This document shows positions 8,836-15,528 of a stretch of 64,000 bases of DNA, piece after piece (within the stretch, counting starts at the first letter, position 1; each line of letters starts with the position of its first letter). The position numbers and the translations under genes are program-made. Source of the DNA: Shimia sp965227725 (GTDB lineage: Bacteria > Pseudomonadota > Alphaproteobacteria > Rhodobacterales > Rhodobacteraceae); assembly GCF_965227725.1 (NCBI RefSeq), contig NZ_CBDDGH010000001.1:806001-870000 (forward strand), written 5' to 3'. Below the pieces are notes generated by a model. It was given only the letters and a program-made list of their open reading frames with translations, was not told the DNA's origin and searched no databases.

Positions 8836-8893
8836 CTGTCAATTCAGCCCGTGACGCCGACGTAGCGTCAAGCCAGCCGCGCAGGAGCCTCGC

Positions 8894-9511
8894 TTGAGCC
8901 CGACTTCGCCCCCAATCAGCCGGTCAAAATCCGAAATACTGGACGCGGCTGCGCATGTTTTTATGACGCTGGGCGCAGATGCGGCCTCCATCGACGATGT
9001 GGCGCGCCACCTTGGCGCCACCAAAGGCCGGATCTACCACCACTTCCCCTCCAAAGGCGCGCTGCTGGGGGAGGTCTGCCTGCGCGCGGCGGCTTTTGCC
9101 CATGAGGCGGTGGCCCCGGTGATCGACACGCCGCTCCCGCCAGAGGACAAATTGCGCCAGATGATCCTTGCGCATGTGCCCGCCGTGCTGGGCACGCTGC
9201 CCTATCACAAGGTGATCATTCAGTCCTATCTCGGCATCATGCAGAAATCGACGACCGCGCAGGAACGTGCGCTTTTTGACGGGATCCGCGCGGAACGCGC
9301 TGCCTATCAGGATTTGTTCCGCGCCGTCATTGCGGAAGGCATGGAAGCAGGCCGGTTCAGACAGCAGAACCTCTCCATCGCGCTGCAATCGCTGCTGCTT
9401 TTGGTGAATGCGCCGGTGTTCTGGTATCAACCGCGTGCCGATGAGCCTGAGGAATTCATTCCCGATCTCGCGGCACAACTGGCGGATATGGCGATCGCCT
9501 CTTTGACGTAG
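8894..9511 (+). CDS. TetR/AcrR-family transcriptional regulator
   Basis: DNA-binding repressor of 205 residues. Residues about 10-60 form the TetR helix-turn-helix (ILDAAAHVFMTLG, then IDDVARHLGATKGRIYHHFPSKGALL). The C-terminal ligand domain is rich in hydrophobic helices (LQSLLLLVNAPVFWYQP). The start is TTG at 8894 with an AGGAG ribosome site six bases upstream; no better start is in frame. It is divergent from the acyl-CoA dehydrogenase pair and the shared intergenic carries a perfect palindrome. It probably represses itself and the catabolic genes until an acyl-CoA ligand accumulates. The ligand type is inferred from context only. Confidence 0.88.
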   Translation: MSPTSPPISRSKSEILDAAAHVFMTLGADAASIDDVARHLGATKGRIYHHFPSKGALLGEVCLRAAAFAHEAVAPVIDTPLPPEDKLRQMILAHVPAVLGTLPYHKVIIQSYLGIMQKSTTAQERALFDGIRAERAAYQDLFRAVIAEGMEAGRFRQQNLSIALQSLLLLVNAPVFWYQPRADEPEEFIPDLAAQLADMAIASLT

Positions 9512-9576
9512 GCTGCGCCTGCCGCCAGGCCGATCTGCCCCCTCAGCCGCGCATGAAGCCGCCACGAGCGCGCTTT

Positions 9577-9771
9577 GGATATTTGGGGAATGAGAAGCTT
9601 TTTAAGACAATCTTAAGCTTAAGTTGCCAAGATGTTCTGGCGGTACAGGCTGGGAAGCCGATGGCCGTGAATGAGAAGCGCCTCAATGTCCTGCGAGCCG
9701 CGCGCGTGGCGTCTGGCGGTGACATTGAGGCGCGCTTGGCTTCTCATTCTCAAAATATCCCCGCCGGAGGC
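9577..9771. repeat. Intergenic repeat cluster with inverted copies (Rhodobacterales-type GGGGATATTT element)
   Basis: This lies in the 302-bp gene-free stretch 9512-9813. A GGATATTTGGGGAATGAGAAGC-like block at 9577-9598 returns in inverted orientation at about 9739-9760 (GCTTCTCATTCTCAAAATATCC), followed by CCGCCGGAGGC to 9771. An inner pair at 9670-9690 and 9721-9748 (GAGAAGCGCCTCAATGTC and its near-complement) can fold into a long stem with a 30-base loop. Between them, 9595-9622 is a smaller AAGCTT/TCTTAAGCTT inverted repeat. The CCTCCGGCGGGGATATTT string is one I associate with dispersed intergenic repeats in Rhodobacterales. No gene is visible in this stretch. Confidence 0.65.
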
Positions 9772-9813
9772 AGTCCGCAAAATGCCACCAGCGGATTGGT
9801 CTGCGATGGCGCG

Positions 9814-10800
9814 TCAGCCGAGCAAACCGGCTTTCTGGAACAGGGCTTTCACGTCTGCCTCCGGGCGCGCGCCATAGTGGCTGATCACCTCTGCCGCCGC
9901 GATGCAGCCCATTTTGCCGGCGGTTTCCAGCGACTGTCCGGTGGCCACACCGTAGAGGAAGCCGCAGGCAAATTGATCCCCGGCGCCGGTGGCGTCGACC
10001 GGCACGATTTCGTTGACCGCAACGGTGGCTTCTTCTTCGCCGCTGAGCAGCACAACGTCTTTGCCCGAGCGGGTGCAGACCACCATGCCCGCGTCCTGTG
10101 CCGCCTGCTCAAGCGCGGTGCTGAGGTCGGTCTGATAGAGCGAGGCCCATTCGTGCTCATTGCCGATCACGAAATCCAGCTCTTTCACCAGACGGCGGAA
10201 ATCGTCGCGGTGGCGCTCCACGCAGAAAGGATCAGACAGGGCGATGCCCGCCTTGCCGCCGCCATCGCGGCAGAGTTTGGCGGCGCGCTCAAAGGCTTCT
10301 TTGCCTTTGGGTTTGTCATAGAGGTAGCCCTCAAGGAACAGAAGCTGCGCCTGACCGGCCACATCGTCAGAAACATCATCCGGGCCCACCTCAGAGGAGA
10401 TGCCCAGATAGGTGTTCATCGAGCGCTCGCCATCCGGGGAGACAAAGATCATGGAGCGCGAGGTTGGCAGCTCTCCGCCCGGCACAGGCGGGTTCACAAA
10501 GTCGGTGCCGCCGGTCTCCATGGATTGCGCATAGAACTGGCCCAGCGCGTCGTCATGCACACGGCCGATGAAGGCGGTCGAAAGGCCCAGCGCACCGAGG
10601 CCCGCGAGCGTGTTCGCCACCGAGCCACCCGGCGCCTGTGTGCGGTTGGTCATCGCCGCATAGAGCATCTCGCCGCGCTCTTTTTCCACAAGCTGCATGA
10701 TGCCTTTCTCGATCCCCATAAGATCCAGAAAGCTGTCATCAGACTGGCTGATCACATCAACAATGGCGTTGCCGATGCCGACAACCTGATAGTTTTTCAT
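9814..10800 (-). CDS. PfkB-family carbohydrate/nucleoside kinase (adenosine kinase-like)
   Basis: Ribokinase-superfamily kinase of 328 residues that transfers phosphate from ATP to a sugar or nucleoside hydroxyl. The first PfkB signature is seen around residues 50-70 (APGGSVANTLAGLGALG), and the second signature, DATGAGDQFACGFLYG near residue 260, contains the anion-hole GAGD with the catalytic Asp. The N-terminal VVGIGNAIVDVI is the usual first strand. The ATG overlaps the nth stop (ATGA), so the two genes are co-translated. Family members with this pattern in Rhodobacterales are usually named adenosine kinase. Sequence alone does not fix the substrate. Confidence 0.88.
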   Translation of the reverse strand: MKNYQVVGIGNAIVDVISQSDDSFLDLMGIEKGIMQLVEKERGEMLYAAMTNRTQAPGGSVANTLAGLGALGLSTAFIGRVHDDALGQFYAQSMETGGTDFVNPPVPGGELPTSRSMIFVSPDGERSMNTYLGISSEVGPDDVSDDVAGQAQLLFLEGYLYDKPKGKEAFERAAKLCRDGGGKAGIALSDPFCVERHRDDFRRLVKELDFVIGNEHEWASLYQTDLSTALEQAAQDAGMVVCTRSGKDVVLLSGEEEATVAVNEIVPVDATGAGDQFACGFLYGVATGQSLETAGKMGCIAAAEVISHYGARPEADVKALFQKAGLLG

Positions 10801-11441
10801 AGGTTTTTGTCCTCAAATAGGCAGAGATCGCGGATGAGACAGGTGCCACAGAGCGGCTTGCGTGCTTTGCACACATAGCGCCCGTGCAGGATCATCCAAT
10901 GATGGGCGTGGAGTTGAAAATCCACGGGGATATGGTCTTCGATGGCCCGCTCAACCACCACCACATCTTTGCCCGGGCAGACGCCGGAGCGGTTGCCAAA
11001 ACGGTAGATGTGGGTGTCCACAGCCTGGGCCGGATATTGCCACCACATGTTCAAAACCACATTGGCGGTTTTGCGGCCCACACCGGGCAGGCTTTCCAAC
11101 GCGGCGCGGGAATTGGGTACCACGCCACCGTATTGGTCCACCAGAATGCGGGAGAGTTTGATCACATTCTTGGCTTTGTTGCGGTAAAGACCAATGGTCT
11201 TGATGTGCTCGATCAGAGCGTCTTCGCCCAAATCCAGCATTTTCTGTGGGGTGTCGGCCACCTTGAAGAGCTCTTTGGTGGCGCGGTTCACACCGGCGTC
11301 GGTCGCTTGCGCAGACAGCGCGACAGCCACCACCAATGTATAGACGTTGACATGGTCAAGTTCGCCTTTGGGGTGGGCCTCAGCTGCCTCAAACCGGGTG
11401 AAGATCTCGCGGATCGTGTGGTAATCAAGTTGCTTTGCCAT
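10797..11441 (-). CDS. nth: Endonuclease III, DNA glycosylase/AP lyase
   Basis: Base-excision repair enzyme, 214 residues, removing oxidised pyrimidines and nicking AP sites. The helix-hairpin-helix LPGVGRKTANVVLN carries the catalytic lysine, VDTHIYRFGNR carries the catalytic aspartate, and the C-terminus holds the 4Fe-4S ligands with spacing C-x6-C-x2-C-x5-C (CKARKPLCGTCLIRDLC). The start at 11441 (MAKQLDY) matches the family N-terminus. The ribosome site there is weak, but a short open frame with a strong ribosome site ends 17 bases inside the gene start (see findings). It overlaps the downstream PfkB kinase gene by four bases. Confidence 0.94.
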   Translation of the reverse strand: MAKQLDYHTIREIFTRFEAAEAHPKGELDHVNVYTLVVAVALSAQATDAGVNRATKELFKVADTPQKMLDLGEDALIEHIKTIGLYRNKAKNVIKLSRILVDQYGGVVPNSRAALESLPGVGRKTANVVLNMWWQYPAQAVDTHIYRFGNRSGVCPGKDVVVVERAIEDHIPVDFQLHAHHWMILHGRYVCKARKPLCGTCLIRDLCLFEDKNL

Positions 11442-11786
11442 CGCGGCCTGTTTTGCACGGGCCTGCGCGGTGAAACAACCCCGCAGAGGGCGGGCAGAGC
11501 ACGCGAAGGAGAATCGCCTCACCTGTTTCAGGTTGCATTGCCCCTCCTTCAGACCGAACACAGGGCGAGGGCACGGCAAATCTGACGGGGCAGTATTGTG
11601 CCCCGTGCATATGATCGAATTCTTGGCGATTCCCTTTTGGAGCCGCCGCAGTGCAGAACCCCTGTGGCTGGCAGGCCACAGCAATCCGGGGTCAACACGC
11701 CCCGAAACAAGGGAAAAACACAGCATTTGTGATGCCGCACTGCCGACAACGAAAGTTTGTATAAAATACACGTATTAAGAGAGGGT

Positions 11787-12082
11787 GAATCCGCAGGCAT
11801 TTGAGCCAATTTGGAATTTTCATTACCAGACAGGCACTTACCCACCTGTGGATAGATTCTTTTTCTGAATCATCTGAGTCAAGATCGAAGTTCAGTTGCC
11901 CGCGAGAGCACCAGCTTGCTAGTTTCTCACAGCGATTCACATCGCCTTGGGGGGGACAGACGCTGACACATTATGGCTTTGCCATGCCAGCCTGCTGATC
12001 CGGTTACATCGTAGATGTAACTTTATCAGTTGGCAGGGTGCCTGCTGTTCCAACAAATCTGCGCTTGCGCATTTAGAGAATC
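11787..12082. promoter_or_regulatory. Cluster of six GANTC (CcrM) sites with a DnaA-box-like site upstream of dnaA
   Basis: GANTC sites are at 11787, 11855, 11867, 11876, 11934 and 12078; three of them lie within 26 bases. TGTGGATAG at 11848-11856 is one mismatch from the TTATCCACA DnaA box on the opposite strand and overlaps the second GANTC. In alphaproteobacteria, CcrM methylates GANTC and methylation state tunes dnaA transcription in Caulobacter. The density here is far above the roughly one site per 256 bases expected by chance. Whether it serves dnaA control or origin function is inference. Confidence 0.55.
12003..12021. promoter_or_regulatory. Perfect inverted repeat upstream of dnaA, possible operator
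   Basis: GTTACATC-GTA-GATGTAAC has perfect 8-base arms and a 3-base centre. It lies about 206 bases upstream of the dnaA start codon. The symmetry suggests a dimeric regulator, but I do not recognise a specific regulator for this sequence. Confidence 0.5.
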
Positions 12083-12117
12083 TCAACCGGGGAATAGGGA
12101 CCCCCGGAACGGTTGAG
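12082..12117. other. Hairpin-forming sequence in the dnaA leader
   Basis: CTCAACC at 12082-12088 pairs with GGTTGAG at 12111-12117, and inner GGGG/CCCC runs can extend or compete with the stem. There is no following T-run, so it is not a standard terminator. It is about 110 bases before the dnaA start and could lie in the 5' untranslated RNA or form a DNA operator. Confidence 0.45.
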
Positions 12118-12226
12118 GTTTGTCTAATTTGTTGCCGTTTTGGCCTCCGGACGACGTGATTTCGGGACAAAACTATGACTGGGCTCAGCCCGGCGCGACG
12201 GAACTTTTGAAGGAACACGGGGACAG

Positions 12227-13621
12227 ATGACCGAAGATAAATGGGGCGATATTCAACAAGACCTTCTCAAGACGGTTGGCCAAAACAATTTTAAAACCTG
12301 GATCGAGCCCGTCGATCTTGCCGACCTGAACGAGGGTGTCGCCACCTTCCACGTGCCGACCAATTTTATCGGCAACTACGTATCGCAAAACTATGGCGAT
12401 CTGATCATGCACCAGCTGAACCAGGCGGGTGCAGGCGTTCAACGCATGCAATTTAAAGTTGCAGATCAGCAACCTCGTCGCGCGACTGCGGCGGCCGCCG
12501 CGGCACCTGCTGCGACGCCTGCAAGCGGCGCAACCAGCTTGAGTGCGGCAGCGAAGGCCGCTGCGGGCTCAGACACCGAGATGACCGGTGCTCCGTTGGA
12601 CGCACGCTTCACCTTTGACAGCTTTGTGGTCGGCAAACCAAACGAATTGGCCAATGCCGCTGCGCGCCGTGTGGCCGAGGGTGGCCCGGTGACATTCAAC
12701 CCGCTGTTCCTCTATGGTGGCGTGGGTCTGGGTAAGACACACTTGATGCACGCAATCGCCTGGGAGTTGCAGGCGCACCGCCCCGACCTCAACGTGCTTT
12801 ACCTCTCTGCTGAGCAGTTCATGTACCGTTTTGTGCAGGCGCTGCGTGACCGCAAGATGATGGACTTCAAAGAGCTGTTCCGCTCTGTGGATGTTTTGAT
12901 GGTGGATGACGTTCAGTTCATCGCCGGCAAAGACAGCACGCAGGAAGAGTTCTTCCACACTTTCAACGCGCTGGTGGATCAAAACAAACAGATCATCATC
13001 TCGGCCGACCGTGCGCCAGGTGAGATCAAGGATCTGGAAGACCGCATCAAGAGCCGCCTGCAATGTGGCCTCGTGGTGGACCTGCACCCGACCGACTATG
13101 AGCTGCGTCTGGGCATCCTGCAGAACAAGGTGGACAGCTACCGTCAGCAATATCCTGAGCTGCAGCTCGCGGAGGGCGTGCTGGAATTCCTGGCGCATCG
13201 CATCTCCACCAACGTGCGCGTGCTGGAAGGCGCGATGACCCGTCTCTTTGCGTTTGCATCTCTGGTTGGTCGTGAGATCACCATGGAGCTGACGCAGGAC
13301 TGTCTGTCTGACGTGCTGCGCGCCTCTGAGCGCAAGATCTCTGTGGAAGAGATCCAGCGTAAGGTGGCAGAGCACTACAACATCCGCCTGTCTGACATGA
13401 TCGGCCCCAAGCGTGTGCGCACCTTTGCGCGTCCACGTCAGGTGGCGATGTATCTGTGCAAACAGCTGACCTCGCGCTCCCTGCCGGAAATCGGCCGTCG
13501 CTTTGGCGGGCGTGACCACACCACGGTCATGCATGGTGTGAAGCGGATCGAAGAGCTGCGCAGCTCTGACGGGCAAATCGCGGAAGATCTGGAAATGCTG
13601 CGCCGGGCGCTGGAAGCCTAA
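12227..13621 (+). CDS. dnaA: Chromosomal replication initiator protein DnaA
   Basis: AAA+ ATPase that binds DnaA boxes and opens the origin; 464 residues. Domain I (residues 1-80) is followed by an Ala-rich linker (about 85-118), then the AAA+ core with Walker A GGVGLGKTH at 164-172, Walker B VLMVDDVQF near 223-231 and sensor region DLEDRIKSRL. The domain IV signature GGRDHTTVMHGVKRI that contacts DnaA boxes lies near residue 430. The ATG at 12227 gives the normal family length. A Rho-independent terminator follows, so dnaN probably has its own promoter. Confidence 0.97.
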   Translation: MTEDKWGDIQQDLLKTVGQNNFKTWIEPVDLADLNEGVATFHVPTNFIGNYVSQNYGDLIMHQLNQAGAGVQRMQFKVADQQPRRATAAAAAAPAATPASGATSLSAAAKAAAGSDTEMTGAPLDARFTFDSFVVGKPNELANAAARRVAEGGPVTFNPLFLYGGVGLGKTHLMHAIAWELQAHRPDLNVLYLSAEQFMYRFVQALRDRKMMDFKELFRSVDVLMVDDVQFIAGKDSTQEEFFHTFNALVDQNKQIIISADRAPGEIKDLEDRIKSRLQCGLVVDLHPTDYELRLGILQNKVDSYRQQYPELQLAEGVLEFLAHRISTNVRVLEGAMTRLFAFASLVGREITMELTQDCLSDVLRASERKISVEEIQRKVAEHYNIRLSDMIGPKRVRTFARPRQVAMYLCKQLTSRSLPEIGRRFGGRDHTTVMHGVKRIEELRSSDGQIAEDLEMLRRALEA

Positions 13622-13656
13622 GCGGCAAACCCGCATCAAACGCCAAATACGTTACC

Positions 13657-13689
13657 AAAACGCCGCGTCCGCATGGGCTGCGGCGTTTT
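13657..13689 (+). terminator. Rho-independent terminator after dnaA
   Basis: A 10-base stem AAAACGCCGC/GCGGCGTTTT with a 13-base loop ends in TTTTC. It lies 36 bases after the dnaA stop and before the dnaN ribosome site. Confidence 0.8.
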
Positions 13690-13804
13690 CATTCCCCCAA
13701 TACGCTTGACGGCCCTTTAGAAGTGGCCGACAAAACCAACAAAACACTTGTGTCGGCAAGGGATGTCGCTAATTTGCCCTTCCCGGCAATCGGAGGACGA
13801 TGGG

Positions 13805-14923
13805 ATGAAGATCAGTATCGAACGCGCCGTACTGCTGAAAGCAGTATCGCAAGCACAGTCTGTGGTAGAGCGTCGCAACACGATCCCGATCCTGGCAAAC
13901 GTTCTGATCGAGGCCGAAGGGGACACGGTTCAGTTCCGTGCAACCGATCTGGACATTGAGGTCGTGGACAAAGCCAACGCCATGGTGGAGCGCGCTGGCG
14001 CAACCACAGTGGCCGCAACCACCCTGCATGAAATTGTGCGCAAGCTGCCCGATGGCGCGCTGGTCACACTGACCGATGACAGCGCCGCAGGCCGCCTGAC
14101 CGTGGATGCGGGCCGCTCGAACTTCTCGCTGGCGACGCTGCCGCGTGAGGATTTCCCGGTGATGGCCTCCTCAGAATACAGCGCAAACTTCTCTGCCCCG
14201 GCTCCGGCGCTGCGGCGGCTGTTTGACAAATCCAAGTTTGCGATCTCCACCGAGGAGACCCGCTATTATCTGAACGGTGTCTATATGCACGTTGCGGATG
14301 CAGACGGCGGCAAGGCGCTGCGGGCTGTGGCAACGGACGGTCACCGTCTGGCGCGGATCGACACCGATGTGCCTGCAGGCGCGGCGGATATGCCCGGCGT
14401 GATCGTGCCGCGCAAAACCGTGGGCGAGCTGCGCAAGCTGCTGGATGACGATGAGATGGAGATCGCGGTCTCCGTCAGCGAGACCAAAGTGCGTTTTGCC
14501 ACACCGGATATCACCCTGACTTCCAAGGTGATCGACGGTACTTTCCCCGACTACAGCCGCGTGATCCCGCAGGGCAACACCCGCAAGCTGGAAGTGGATG
14601 CCGCCGAATTTGCCAAGGCGGTTGACCGTGTGGCGACTGTTTCCTCAGAGCGCTCCCGTGCGGTGAAGCTGCAGCTGGATGAAGACCGTCTGGTGCTGTC
14701 GGTGAACTCGCCAGACAGCGGTGCGGCGGAAGAAGAGCTGGCCGTGGCCTATAATGACGAGCGTCTGGAGATCGGCTTTAACGCGAAATACCTGCTGGAA
14801 ATCGCCAGCCAGGTGGACCGTGAAAATGCGGTCTTCATGTTCAACTCCGCAGGCGACCCAACCCTGATGCGCGAAGGCAATGACACCTCCGCGGTCTATG
14901 TGGTTATGCCGATGCGGGTTTGA
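13805..14923 (+). CDS. dnaN: DNA polymerase III subunit beta (sliding clamp)
   Basis: Ring-shaped processivity clamp, 372 residues, built of three similar clamp folds. Recognisable parts are MKISIERAVLLKAVSQAQSVVERRNTIPIL at the start (quoted parts: KAVSQAQSVVERRNTIPIL), the ATDGHRLA motif in domain two, and the C-terminal NSAGDPTLMREGNDTSAVYVVMPMRV-type ending with the PMR terminus. The ATG at 13805 follows GGAGGA and matches the family start; an in-frame ATG 57 bases upstream has no ribosome site. It is six bases upstream of the PemK/MazF-like gene. Confidence 0.97.
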   Translation: MKISIERAVLLKAVSQAQSVVERRNTIPILANVLIEAEGDTVQFRATDLDIEVVDKANAMVERAGATTVAATTLHEIVRKLPDGALVTLTDDSAAGRLTVDAGRSNFSLATLPREDFPVMASSEYSANFSAPAPALRRLFDKSKFAISTEETRYYLNGVYMHVADADGGKALRAVATDGHRLARIDTDVPAGAADMPGVIVPRKTVGELRKLLDDDEMEIAVSVSETKVRFATPDITLTSKVIDGTFPDYSRVIPQGNTRKLEVDAAEFAKAVDRVATVSSERSRAVKLQLDEDRLVLSVNSPDSGAAEEELAVAYNDERLEIGFNAKYLLEIASQVDRENAVFMFNSAGDPTLMREGNDTSAVYVVMPMRV

Positions 14924-14929
14924 TCGGTC

Positions 14930-15334
14930 TTGGCGTTAAGGTACCATCCCAAACAGGGCTCACTGGTACTGGTACGCTTTGATCACGCCTTCAAACCGCC
15001 AGAGATGGTCAAAAGCCGCCCCTGCGTTGTCATATCCAAACGCATGAAAAGTCGGCCGAACCTCGCGACAGTCGTACCGCTCAGTACGACTGCGCCTCAA
15101 CAGGTTATGCCCTATCACTGCGAAATTTCGATTGATCTCGAGCTTCCCAAAAGATGGTCTTCTCCAACCTGCTGGGTGAAGGCGGATATGATCTATTCGC
15201 TCAGCTTTGAACGCATGGATTTATTCAGGATCGGCAAAGGTCCGGACGGTCGAAGGATTTACCAAACCGACACAGTTTCCGACGATACTTTTGAGAAAAT
15301 CAGCCAATGCGTAAAGGCCGGTTTGGGCCTGTGA
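14930..15334 (+). CDS. Solitary PemK/MazF-family toxin-like protein
   Basis: 134-residue protein with the PemK/MazF fold signatures: an N-terminal GSLVLVRFDHAF strand, the conserved SRPCVVISKR turn, and the core TVVPLSTTAP. MazF/PemK proteins are usually mRNA interferases paired with an antitoxin. Here no antitoxin gene is visible on either side. The solitary subfamily with a KPPEMVKSRPCVVIS-type region occurs in alphaproteobacteria, and whether it is toxic is unclear. The start is TTG at 14930, six bases after dnaN, with a poor ribosome site. It interrupts the usual dnaN-recF neighbourhood and its codon use seems less GC-biased than its neighbours, by eye only. Confidence 0.75.
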   Translation: MALRYHPKQGSLVLVRFDHAFKPPEMVKSRPCVVISKRMKSRPNLATVVPLSTTAPQQVMPYHCEISIDLELPKRWSSPTCWVKADMIYSLSFERMDLFRIGKGPDGRRIYQTDTVSDDTFEKISQCVKAGLGL

Positions 15335-15372
15335 ATCTTGACAAATAGGCCTTTTTCACCCAATTAGGTGAT

Positions 15373-15488
15373 CGACGCGGCTCTGGAAACATCCGCTTCA
15401 AGACCTCTATTGAGGCCAACAGGCCCTCCAGCGATACCAAGCTGCGACCTGTTGCAATGCAAGGCTCCGCTCCGGCGGGGCCTTTTTT
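15373..15488 (+). ncRNA. Candidate small RNA between the MazF-like gene and recF
   Basis: A consensus -35 TTGACA at 15338-15343 begins four bases after the toxin-like gene's stop. A weak -10 (CAATTA) lies 17 bases later at 15361-15366. Transcription from there would end at the strong terminator at 15461-15488, giving an RNA of roughly 115 bases. Short stems are possible (GCGG/CCGC near 15377-15396, CCTC/GAGG near 15404-15415). No open frame with a ribosome site is seen. It could equally be an untranslated tail of the upstream transcript. The transcription start is estimated. Confidence 0.3.
15461..15488 (+). terminator. Rho-independent terminator upstream of recF
   Basis: AAGGCTCCGC pairs with GCGGGGCCTT across a four-base loop, followed by a run of T. 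It separates the dnaN/MazF-like unit (or the candidate small RNA) from recF, so recF should have its own promoter in 15489-15528 or depend on read-through. Confidence 0.8.
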
Positions 15489-15528
15489 CTTTATGGCGTA
15501 AGCGCAGTAATCCGTCTAATTCTGCAGC

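Larger units (their letters stand above)
11442..12226. other. 785-bp gene-free region between nth and dnaA
   Basis: I see no convincing protein gene or tRNA here. The stretch 11585-11606 is a perfect hairpin (ACGGGGCA, six bases, TGCCCCGT) on the nth side. The stretch 11750-11830 is AT-rich relative to the surroundings. Six GANTC sites, one near-consensus DnaA box, a perfect GTTACATC palindrome and a CTCAACC/GGTTGAG hairpin lie in 11787-12117. Genes before it run leftward and dnaA-gyrB run rightward. The combination is compatible with a dnaA promoter region and possibly with a replication origin. There are too few DnaA boxes to claim an origin. Confidence 0.6.

Noticed and set aside
11442..12226. 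Claim that this is the chromosomal replication origin
   Set aside because: Only one near-consensus DnaA box, no clear DUE or repeated boxes; alphaproteobacterial origins often lie elsewhere. Kept only as a possibility.
12569..13639. Long open frame antisense to dnaA (356 codons, minus strand)
   Set aside because: GC-rich shadow of dnaA; the translation has no recognisable motif and dnaA is unambiguous.
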